Positions 57,169 to 64,000 of a stretch of DNA of 64,000 nt are shown piece after piece. How positions within the stretch are numbered: the stretch's first letter is position 1; every line of letters begins with the position of its first letter. Both the position numbers and the translations under genes were made by a program. This DNA comes from an uncultured Psychromonas sp. (lineage in GTDB: Bacteria; Pseudomonadota; Gammaproteobacteria; Enterobacterales; Psychromonadaceae). Under the pieces are notes generated by a model. It was not told the origin of the DNA, searched no databases, and saw nothing but the letters and a program-made list of their open reading frames with translations. The DNA is taken from positions 1 through 64,000 of the forward strand of contig NZ_CANLFB010000012.1 in assembly GCF_947489755.1 (NCBI RefSeq), read 5' to 3'.

Positions 57169-57194
57169 TCATAGACAGCCATTAATTTAAGACT
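57165..57194 (+). repeat. 30-bp direct repeat, copy 2
   Basis: Identical to 53078-53107. The bases just after it (ACAAAATAAC) resemble the end of the intact integrase gene (GCAAAATAAC at 50981-50990), another sign of recombination at this sequence. Confidence 0.85.
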
Positions 57195-57380
57195 ACAAAA
57201 TAACACTATTTCCAATAACAATACATTGAATCAATCCTTAAGATATTCTGATTTATTAATATTAATGGGGAAAATGCTGAACTAGTTTTTGAATTTTTGG
57301 GAAAGATTCCTTTTTCACGCAAGCTAAAAATTAGCTTCAGCTAATCATTTAAAATAACGGATTGAAATAATAAAAATTAA

Positions 57381-58365
57381 TTAATGCGGTCGTCGTAATT
57401 GGTTTTTACTTGCGATCCAACGCTTTCCTGTATGGCTAGCATAAGCGGCTAATGCTTCTAATGAGCCCACTGCGCCGTGATAATCTTTACCGAAACGGCT
57501 CGCTAGTGATAACCAGGTATCATCATCTAAACCTAATGTTGATAATAACCTAGGTCGAGAGCCTGAAATAGCACCACGTTTATCTTCTCGTATAATGCGC
57601 CCGCTCCAATCCACCAGCTCAATGTAATCGAGTAATGAAAATGGAATACCTTGTGTGTTTTGCTCTTGCTCACTCACAAAACCAAATAAGGATTTCTTGG
57701 TAAAAATGTATTCGAGCAGTTTTTCTTTTTGTTGTGCAACACCACCTATTTTGTAAGACAATTGGCGCTCATAAGCGGATGTATATTCAGAGGTTTCAAC
57801 GCTAGCTGCCATTTTTGCTCTCACAGGGTTTAAATCAACATAGGCCATACAAGTAAGCAATGTATCTTCGTCTAATAAAGCTTGCCTCACGATTTATAAG
57901 AAAGTAAAACGCCCTTCCCACTAATTTGTAGGGAACAAATTAGAACCGCTTTAGCTGGCCTGAAGGGTGAGCGCCATGGATGGCAGCGAATAAAAACGCC
58001 CAGTGCATTCATCTTCTTTATTCGCTTTACGCGCAATGAATTCATTTAAACAGCACATAAACCATGATATATCAGCTAGCCATCCTTCGATGATGGCTAA
58101 TGCTGTTTTATTTTCTGCTTCTGAGATGGTTTGCTTTAATTCCCAACGTTGAACTAATACGGGTTTTGAATAAAGTTGACACCAACGTTCACAAACAGCT
58201 TCATGGCTTAATTGATTGCTATCTACTTCATTAACATGCAATACGAGGTGATAATGATTCGACATAATGGCATACACACAAATAAACACGGCGAACATAA
58301 CGTGAAATACAATGGTAATAAGGCGTGTCAGTTAACGACACCTGTGATTGGCGAGATTGCGTCAT
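57381..58365 (-). pseudogene. REP-associated tyrosine transposase (RAYT, Y1 HUH family), broken
   Basis: The start at 58365 (MTQSRQSQVSLTDTPYYHCI, with GGAGG upstream) then jumps into YAIMSNHYHLVLHVNEVDSN in another frame, with about 45 residues missing including the first HUH-side segment. After ECTGRF an insertion of about 72 bp (57921-57992) with stops breaks the frame before WEGRF and QALLDEDTLLTCMAYVDLNP, which holds the second conserved region. The C-terminal part (57381-57890) is open. The family mobilises palindromic repeats. Confidence 0.85.
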
Positions 58366-58449
58366 AATAAACTACCTCCAACATGAAAAAAAAAGCATTT
58401 AAAAAAGATAGTTTAACTCTTCAATTAATTCAAAGTAGGTAGGTGTCCA

Positions 58450-58546
58450 GATCTATTTCTAAGAGGTAAATAATCAGTTCGTTAAAATAAGCGAGGCACG
58501 AGCAAAAAACAACTATCATTTGTCCTGTTTGAGCAACTTGTTATGC
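58450..58546 (-). repeat. attC-like site 2 (partly decayed), end of the R-M cassette
   Basis: On the minus strand GCATAACAAGTTGCTCAAAC then AGGACAAATGATAGTTG forms the left arm of an attC-like site; the right arm (AACTGATTATTTACCTCTT) pairs well near the centre but not at the outer end, where GTT is lost. Orientation is the same as the site at 61378-61472. Confidence 0.5.
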
Positions 58547-58552
58547 CTTGGT

Positions 58553-58577
58553 ACTCATAGTCCGTGGACTTATAGTC
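58553..58577. promoter_or_regulatory. C-box operators of the restriction-modification controller
   Basis: ACTCATAGTC-CGTG-GACTTATAGTC: two half-palindromic boxes around a GTG spacer, the typical tandem C-box layout bound by C proteins. It ends 22 bp before the controller ATG. Confidence 0.82.
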
Positions 58578-58599
58578 CTCTTTATCTAATCATGTTCGG

Positions 58600-58833
58600 A
58601 TGAATGAAAATACTAAAACATCAATAACTATTTCTTTTGGGAATAAAATCCGGGAACTAAGAAAATCACGTGGGCTATCTCAAGAGTCTCTTGCTGATCT
58701 TGCTGAGTTAGACCGAAGCTATATCGGTGGTGTAGAACGTGGTGACCGTAATATAAGCCTGAATAACATACAAAAATTATCAATCGCTCTAAAAATAGAG
58801 ATTGCTGACTTCTTTAAGGACAAAAATGACTAA
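58600..58833 (+). CDS. Restriction-modification controller protein (C protein, XRE-type HTH)
   Basis: 77 residues, a single helix-turn-helix domain: FGNKIRELRKSRGLSQESLA, DLAELDRSYIGGVERGDRNI, SLNNIQKLSIALKI. Size and sequence are those of type II R-M C proteins, which activate the endonuclease gene after a delay and autoregulate through C-boxes. Those operators are visible just upstream. The stop overlaps the endonuclease start, so the two are translated together. The ATG at 58600 has little leader, as often in C genes. Confidence 0.85.
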   Translation: MNENTKTSITISFGNKIRELRKSRGLSQESLADLAELDRSYIGGVERGDRNISLNNIQKLSIALKIEIADFFKDKND

Positions 58834-59932
58834 TTTATCGGATACTTTTAAATACATCTCTCATTTTCGCCATGCAGGCCATCAAGTAGGACGAAAAGTC
58901 GGTGATATGCTTGAGGTTTTAACATATGCAGCTATTGCGAGAGATCAAGAAATGTTAACAAGGCTTCAAGTTGAGCCAAAACTTCATGGATTCTCTAATG
59001 CAGGTCATAAAGTAGAGTTTATTTTGTTGTCTTCCACTAATATTGATGAGAGTGGCAATCCTGTTGTTATAAATGGAGGTTCAATAACTGACCCATCTAA
59101 TGTAATTAGTTTTATTGAATGTAAAAAGGTTGGTGTTGAGCAAACTGTAAACGGTAAGTTTAAAAAAACATTTCCTAAAAATGGAAACAACAAGGGCTAT
59201 AAAGTTCCATACAATAATGAATTCACTATATCTTTTGCGCCTAGAGGTAAAGAAAGACACACTTATAATATTTGCTTCTCGAATGACAGAGCTATAAACA
59301 TAACAAAAGCAGAAGACTCTACTTTTTCTTTTCAAGAAAATATAGCTGATGATAGTAGAATTATTTTTACACTAAGTACAGAAGGTGACTCTCAAATTAT
59401 TGGCAATGAAAGTAGTTTACGAGATTATAATCCGTCATTATCTAATTGTAGGATTCTAGAAATAATATCCGTTAATGACGATCATGTGGTTGCTCTGTTA
59501 AATGACTGTTTAGCTGGCCCTCAAACTCCTGAAAAAGCTAAGCAGGCTTCTTTCGTAGCCTTAGATGTCAGAAAAAATAGATTTGATAGCTTTGATAAAA
59601 GAGAACCTGAAACAGAAATGGTTAGTGTTCTTGTGTTAACTGAATTCTCTCATTGGGAAGAAAAAAGTCAGAACATGATAAAGTCATGTATTGATAAGAA
59701 TTTTGTAGTACATGACGATATCATCGTTGAAGCTTTCGAAGCCTTTGAGGAACGTTTCGGAGAATCCTTTTACGATAAAGTAACTAAAGAAAACTTTGAA
59801 AAAAATGCTGACGTACGTGATATTGCATTAGCTATTGTAAATCAGCATGAAGGTAAAATATTTTTTGATATTGAAGATAGTACTTATAAAAAGTTTGTTA
59901 TAAATAACAATCTATTCACTACGGTTTCTTAA
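58826..59932 (+). CDS. Type II restriction endonuclease (inferred)
   Basis: 368 residues from the ATG at 58826, which overlaps the controller stop by 8 bp; an in-frame ATG at 58802 is less likely. I do not recognise the family. GHQVGRKVGDMLEVLTYAAI at residues about 15-35 and a likely metal-binding segment around SFIECKKVGVEQ (Glu-x-Lys, about residue 95) would suit a PD-(D/E)xK nuclease. The endonuclease call rests on position between a C gene and a convergent methyltransferase gene. It ends tail to tail with that gene, overlapping by 14 bp. Confidence 0.7.
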   Translation: MTNLSDTFKYISHFRHAGHQVGRKVGDMLEVLTYAAIARDQEMLTRLQVEPKLHGFSNAGHKVEFILLSSTNIDESGNPVVINGGSITDPSNVISFIECKKVGVEQTVNGKFKKTFPKNGNNKGYKVPYNNEFTISFAPRGKERHTYNICFSNDRAINITKAEDSTFSFQENIADDSRIIFTLSTEGDSQIIGNESSLRDYNPSLSNCRILEIISVNDDHVVALLNDCLAGPQTPEKAKQASFVALDVRKNRFDSFDKREPETEMVSVLVLTEFSHWEEKSQNMIKSCIDKNFVVHDDIIVEAFEAFEERFGESFYDKVTKENFEKNADVRDIALAIVNQHEGKIFFDIEDSTYKKFVINNNLFTTVS

Positions 59933-61199
59933 ATATAAGTATTCCATCTTTTTTCTCTTCTTGATCACCGTGATAATCTGCACGGTGATTATATGCGTAT
60001 TTACCTAACCCGTAATGAGTTGTTCTATAGTTTAATTCCTCAAGTTTATATCCTATGGATTCAACTATATCAATCGTTTTTTTAAGTACAGGAACTAACT
60101 TTCCATTTCTCGTACAATCACCTATCACGACAGCTAAAACCCCTCCCTGATTTTGTATTTTGAAAACTTCTTCATAGCATGACTTTAAATGATTAAAATA
60201 TCTACCTTGAATGCTTTCATTTGCAGGGTGCGCCTTCATTTCAGTTTTATATAATTTACTATTACCTTGTGTATATTCATCCTCAAATACTTGCCCCCAA
60301 TAAAACTCTAAATTGAACACTGGTGCATAATTAAAGCTATTTAGGTATGGGGGGTGACTAATAACTAGATAACATTTCCCGTCATCAAACTTTTCGGGAA
60401 GATTCAAATTATCCCCTAGACAGCATTCAGAACTCGTCTCTAATATATTTTTTTGAAAATCATCGTGGTCGCTACACATGTCATTAACTTTTTTAGAAAA
60501 TGCAGATATTACATCACGTTGTTTTTTCTTTTTGTTAATATGGGGTCTTACTTCACCATTATGTGCTTTAGAAACTCTTCTAACAATCCCAATGAAAGCT
60601 ACGATTAAGAAATCACGTATAGTAGACTTATCTAGAGTTAGGAGGTATTGCTGAATAACTAGTAAGTCTCGAGATGCCATGTCTTCAAACCACTTCTTAG
60701 TGAAGTCAATTTCAGGCACGTTAAAAGAACTCTTATTATTCTCAAACCAACTTACTAATTCATTAAGCTCTTTCTTAATGTTAGCGATATCGACAGTAGT
60801 TACTTTTACATTTGATGCAAGAACTGAGAGCCAACTAATATCTAAACCATAAGATTTAATTCCTCTTAATTTTGCTTCAACTAGTGTAGTACCCGAACCA
60901 CAAAAATTATCTAATACATAATGCTCCTCTGAGGGTGAGGGGAATTGTTCAAGTATTTGTCCAGCAACAGCTGAAGGGAATTTCCCATAATATCTATAGT
61001 GACTATGAACAAAATATGATAATTGTTTAATCGTTGATGGGATATCCCATTCATTAATAATAGGTGTACTATCATTTAATCTAGTAATTGTAGGTAGAAA
61101 CTGTTTAAAAATCGGTTGATTTTCAGGGAATAGTTCTAAGGATTCTTCTAGTGTTGACATATAAGTTGAACTCTGATTTATGGTACTTATAGTAATCAT
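59919..61199 (-). CDS. Amino-DNA methyltransferase of a type II R-M system
   Basis: 426 residues. SAM motif I NFCGSGTTLVEAK (99-105) precedes catalytic motif IV SHPPYLNSF (281-285) by about 180 residues. The S-x-PPY form suggests N4-cytosine or N6-adenine methylation. A second ATG at 61160 (MSTLEESLELF) may be the real start; neither has a strong ribosome site. It protects host DNA from the convergent endonuclease. The gene lies in the same orientation as the two attC-like sites, as expected for a cassette-borne gene. Confidence 0.82.
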   Translation of the reverse strand: MITISTINQSSTYMSTLEESLELFPENQPIFKQFLPTITRLNDSTPIINEWDIPSTIKQLSYFVHSHYRYYGKFPSAVAGQILEQFPSPSEEHYVLDNFCGSGTTLVEAKLRGIKSYGLDISWLSVLASNVKVTTVDIANIKKELNELVSWFENNKSSFNVPEIDFTKKWFEDMASRDLLVIQQYLLTLDKSTIRDFLIVAFIGIVRRVSKAHNGEVRPHINKKKKQRDVISAFSKKVNDMCSDHDDFQKNILETSSECCLGDNLNLPEKFDDGKCYLVISHPPYLNSFNYAPVFNLEFYWGQVFEDEYTQGNSKLYKTEMKAHPANESIQGRYFNHLKSCYEEVFKIQNQGGVLAVVIGDCTRNGKLVPVLKKTIDIVESIGYKLEELNYRTTHYGLGKYAYNHRADYHGDQEEKKDGILIFKKP

Positions 61200-61252
61200 A
61201 ACATCGTGAGCGATTATAGCAACCTATGCAGAGAGCCTAAGAAAAACATAAC

Positions 61253-61378
61253 GAGGCTGTAGAATTTCTCCATTTTAGGAAAACACAGCCATTTTTGAAA
61301 TTTAATAATCAATTAAAACAATATTTTAAAAACTTAAATTTACTATTTTTTGTAAAAAACTAGTTATTCTACAGCCTC
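61253..61378. repeat. 13-bp inverted repeat next to attC-like site 1
   Basis: GAGGCTGTAGAAT (61253-61265) and ATTCTACAGCCTC (61366-61378) frame 100 bp of AT-rich, empty DNA. The right arm abuts the attC-like site. It may be cassette-end structure or a small decayed element. Confidence 0.7.
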
Positions 61379-61472
61379 AACGCCTCATTCAGAGGCTTAA
61401 AAAGTTAGCTATAGTATTGAGCGCAGCGAAAAAGCCAACTGTTTTAAGTCCACTGCAATGACTTGTTATGTG
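61378..61472 (-). repeat. attC-like site 1 (integron recombination site)
   Basis: On the minus strand the left arm TAACAAGTCATTGCAGTGGA (continuing CTTAAAACAGTTGGC) pairs with the right arm GCTAACTTTTTAAGCCTCTG (continuing AATGAGGCGTTG). The pairing is imperfect with extra unpaired bases and a central loop, as in folded attC sites, and the right end carries GCGTTG. It sits upstream of the methyltransferase gene. Confidence 0.62.
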
Positions 61473-61600
61473 TGTACCCAAACTATCGCAGTTACGCGTG
61501 TAACTTGAGTGCTTGATTAAACACATAACAGATAATTAGACTCCTCCACCTAATCCTACTAATATAAAATTAGTAATTTAATCGCTTATGGAGAAATAAT

Positions 61601-61800
61601 ATGAACAATACTACGATTGGTGTTGATTTAACAAAGAATATTATTCGAGAGTTTTTCCTCATAAAAATAAAGTCATCTCTAGCTCTGAAATGAATATTAT
61701 TGACTTCACTAGTTGGCTAGCTCAAAGAAAACCATAGACTATTGATTTGAAGTCCGTGGCACTTCAAGTTACTGAATCCTAAACTGGGGAGCTGAGTGGT
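61601..61800 (+). pseudogene. IS110-family transposase remnant
   Basis: MNNTTIGVDLTKNII and, after frame changes, SSEMNIIDFTSWLAQRKP then a worn version of the ACGTSNYW motif recall the DEDD N-terminal domain of IS110 transposases. Frameshifts and stops interrupt it within about 150 bp and the C-terminal Ser domain is absent. The ATG is preceded by GGAG. Confidence 0.7.
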
Positions 61801-61940
61801 AAGATTCAATTGTTTAGAAGACGAATATACATTATTGAACAACGCTACCTAATTAACCGTGAATAGCCATAATTAGCTAATTGCCACTTATATTATTATT
61901 TGAATCCAAGGGGCAAAATATCGCTGTACTTACTTTTTTA

Positions 61941-62964
61941 ATACCATTCCGTCTAATTAGCTGATCAGATTAATCCAATCCCTAGCGCACATTTTTATTG
62001 CTCTTTGACTATCACTTACAAAGTCATTCCATGCATCACAAACAGCATCCACAATTGATTCATAGCCATTAAACAACGATTAGCTAAATGATGTTGACGC
62101 AACCAGCTCCATACTTGTTCTATCGGGTTTAATTCTGGCGAGTACGGAGGAAGCTTAATAACACTCACGTTATTAATCTCTGTAGCAAGAACTTCTGTGT
62201 GCCAACCTGCTCCATCTATAATGATGAATGATGAATGATGACAGCATGTCGATCTTCGGCGGTGCTCATGGATATTTCTTTAAGGTGAACATGCATAATA
62301 TCTTTATTTACATAAGGTATCACCATCGCTTGTGACTACCCATTGGCAAACAAACAGAGTCAAATAAATAAGCATATTCAAACTGTTGCTGTTTTACGGC
62401 TAATGGCCAGGGATCTTAAGAATCGTTTTTATTTGGAATTTTTTTAACATCTTCTTGAACTTCAAGGGACTATTTTGGGTGTTTAGAGCGAGAGGTTATC
62501 CATGAAAAGCCTAAGCGGTAAAGTGATTTTTAGGCACTTGAAAGAGGGTATTTATGGCCAAAATTCTCAGCAATAAACAACTGGATATCAGTTCCTACTA
62601 ATCGCCCACCCTTATCATTTTTTTTATATTCATTTATATATTCAATTAGTTGACGTGATTGGGCTTTAGATAATCGTAAGGGACGACCCGTTGTCTTTTT
62701 ATCAACTAATCCAACCAATCCATTTTGATGATATTAAGATATCCATTTATTAACACTAGTCCGACTCACTTTAAGAAACTTAGCGATATCAGTACGAGAG
62801 CTGCCTTATTGAAAGTGTGCTAATGCAGAATAACGCAGTCTCATACAAACACTTTTATGTGTTTTGGCCAATTCAGAAAAGTCATGTTTTTTCATACGTC
62901 ACCCAGAGAATACAATTAGTTAACAATTGAACACATTAGATCACATAATTAGGCGGAATGGTAT
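61941..62964 (-). mobile_element. IS630-family insertion sequence, about 1.02 kb
   Basis: Terminal inverted repeats ATACCATTCCGTCTAATTAG (61941) and the complement of CTAATT-like AATTAGGCGGAATGGTAT (62947-62964) are flanked by TA at 61939-61940 and 62965-62966, the TA target duplication of IS630/Tc1-type elements. The second end matches the partial element at 1-142. Inserted 17 bp after epmC. Confidence 0.88.
61990..62895 (-). pseudogene. IS630-type transposase, disrupted
   Basis: Starts MKKHDFSELAKTHKSVCMRL at 62895. The N-terminal helix-turn-helix (SSRTDIAKFLKVSRTSVNKW) is followed by GRPLRLSKAQSRQLIEYI, then the DDE part recognisable near 62100-62250 (LPPYSPELNPIEQVWSWLR-like in minus frames). 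In-frame TAA codons occur after HFQ and WIS, and frameshifts follow SSA near 62530, so no active transposase is made. Confidence 0.8.
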
Positions 62965-62981
62965 TACCCCCTCTATACCGT

Positions 62982-63482
62982 TTATTGTGTATTGTTATTG
63001 TTATTACGTAATGCAGTTAACACCTTCATTGCAGTCGGTGATGGGGTTAATCGCATTTCTTGATAAGCCGCTTCTAATTTATTTAAAAATGCATCTGATG
63101 GCGGTCTTCCTGAAAAGTCATCGATACTCGCTGAAAACTTGAGCTCCAGTATTTCACACATGATTTTTTCTAAGCCCTGCGGCCTTGCTTCTACTAATTC
63201 AAATTTTGTCTGTTCTTCCGCACTTCTCCCACAGGGTGAATACCAATAACCAAAATCATCTAACTTTCGTCTGCGATCGCCCGCTAAACAGTAATGAGAC
63301 AATTCATGTAATAGACTTCTTGGGTAATTATCTCTGAAATAAAGAACGGCTTTGACATTGCCTTTTGCTGCTTGATAAAAGGGTTCATCTGCTCCCCCTT
63401 CTATAATCAAGTGAGGGAAAATGCTTGCTAATATGTTAATTAAATATTGGCAATATTCATCATCGGTAAAACGGTCATGCAT
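62982..63482 (-). CDS. epmC: Elongation factor P hydroxylase EpmC (YfcM family)
   Basis: 166 residues. The metal-site block LHELSHYCLAGDRRRKLDDF (His, Glu, His) and DFGYWYSPCGRSAEEQTKFE are the YfcM/EpmC signatures. The enzyme hydroxylates the lysylated Lys of EF-P. It is about 15 residues shorter at the C-terminus than E. coli EpmC and ends in NNNNNTQ close to an IS630 insertion 17 bp beyond, so the tail may have been altered. Starts at ATG 63482. Confidence 0.85.
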   Translation of the reverse strand: MHDRFTDDEYCQYLINILASIFPHLIIEGGADEPFYQAAKGNVKAVLYFRDNYPRSLLHELSHYCLAGDRRRKLDDFGYWYSPCGRSAEEQTKFELVEARPQGLEKIMCEILELKFSASIDDFSGRPPSDAFLNKLEAAYQEMRLTPSPTAMKVLTALRNNNNNTQ

Positions 63483-63637
63483 TTATCTATCATCCTAGTA
63501 CGACTGAAATTAGGTCAAGTGTGTCATTTTATTGATTTAAAGAGCATTTTACGTAGATAAAAAACAATAAGTTCGACAAAAATTAGCACAAATTATACAC
63601 TTCACTCACTGTTCAATCTAACTAATAAAGATAAACC

Positions 63638-64000
63638 ATGTCATTACTCAGTAAACTTCGTTGCGCATTCACCTTAGGACAAGGTGTCTTAATTGAAAAT
63701 AAAGCCCTCACAACCACGAGTGACCCGATTCAGTTTTTTGATACTTGGTTAAAAGAAGCTGAAAGTACAGGCGTTGTGCTGCCTGAGTCGATGTCGGTTT
63801 CAACTTGTACGGCTGAAGGACGCCCTTCTTCACGTATGGTGTTATTAAAGGAAGTCGATCAAAATGGTTTTGTGTTTTTTACTAACTATGGCAGTAGAAA
63901 AGCGGGCGAGTTAGAGGAAAACCCTTTTGCCGCTTTATTATTTCATTGGAATATTTTACAACGCCAAGTACGTATCGAAGGTAGAATTGAACGCATTAGC
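63638..64000 (+). CDS. pdxH: Pyridoxamine/pyridoxine 5'-phosphate oxidase (partial, runs off the window)
   Basis: 121 codons are visible from ATG 63638. SRMVLLKEVDQNGFVFFTNY, GSRKAGELEENPFAALLFHW and RQVRIEG are FMN- and substrate-binding blocks of PdxH, which makes pyridoxal phosphate. The N-terminal 30 residues are unlike the usual PdxH start, but the family varies there. The 3' end lies beyond the window. Confidence 0.82.
   Translation, partial: MSLLSKLRCAFTLGQGVLIENKALTTTSDPIQFFDTWLKEAESTGVVLPESMSVSTCTAEGRPSSRMVLLKEVDQNGFVFFTNYGSRKAGELEENPFAALLFHWNILQRQVRIEGRIERIS

Noticed and set aside
61466-61531. Third attC-like site formed by GTTATGTGT ... ACACATAAC
   Set aside because: The arms form a nested inverted repeat but lack the unpaired bases and GTT/AAC end arrangement; it shares its left end with attC-like site 1 and could be part of it.

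Overview
The window looks like a piece of chromosome from a cold-water marine gammaproteobacterium of the Psychromonas / Moritella / Colwellia type. This is an inference from AT-rich coding, gene content (glucosylglycerate metabolism, the marine 'dedicated sortase' regulators, a PEP-CTERM protein) and Vibrio/Shewanella-like gene orders (argX-hisR-leuT-proM-type tRNA operon, sdhCDAB-sucABCD divergent from gltA, serB divergent from ytjB). No species can be named from sequence alone.

Layout. 1-10.5 kb is an accessory segment. The end of an IS630-type element (1-142) precedes a duplicated tRNA-Leu/tRNA-Pro pair (781-1100), scraps of tyrosine recombinase genes, a complete Fur-controlled ferric citrate type uptake locus (fecBCDE, fecA, divergent MFS exporter; 1.6-8.8 kb), a decayed integron integrase (8.8-9.4 kb), and the parental tRNA operon Pro-Arg-His-Leu-Pro (9.9-10.45 kb). 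10.9-28.5 kb is mostly housekeeping or niche-adaptive: a glucosylglycerate synthesis and phosphorolysis operon, the two-component pair of the proteobacterial dedicated sortase system with an OmpA-like protein but no sortase nearby, a divergent HemF-like protein, pyrC, a PhnA-type protein, an acidic GH18-fold lipoprotein lacking its catalytic Glu, rlmG and a PEP-CTERM protein. 29.0-30.4 kb is repeat-rich: about six ~68-bp tandem units, then a ~222-bp tandem array made from the 3' end of sucD plus its terminator. 30.4-41.6 kb is the TCA block (sucDCBA, sdhBADC, divergent gltA). 42-49.4 kb carries aat, a CBS protein, a YaiL-type protein, a double-PilZ protein, serB and ytjB.

From the tRNA-Val at 49.48 kb to about 63 kb the window is again an island: a P4-type integrase, LexA-controlled umuDC framed by copies of the integrase 3' end, a module of small uncharacterised genes between 30-bp direct repeats, a broken REP-associated transposase gene, and a type II restriction-modification system (controller protein, endonuclease, methyltransferase) lying between two attC-like sites, so it is probably a captured integron cassette. 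IS110 and IS630 remnants follow, then epmC and the start of pdxH.

How the parts fit: the core shows a normal aerobic heterotroph (TCA cycle, pyrimidine and haem-related enzymes). The accessory parts show iron scavenging, compatible-solute cycling, SOS mutagenesis and DNA defence, with integron, IS and tRNA-site scars at each accessory segment. All homology calls are from recognition of motifs and family sequence by eye; no database search was run.
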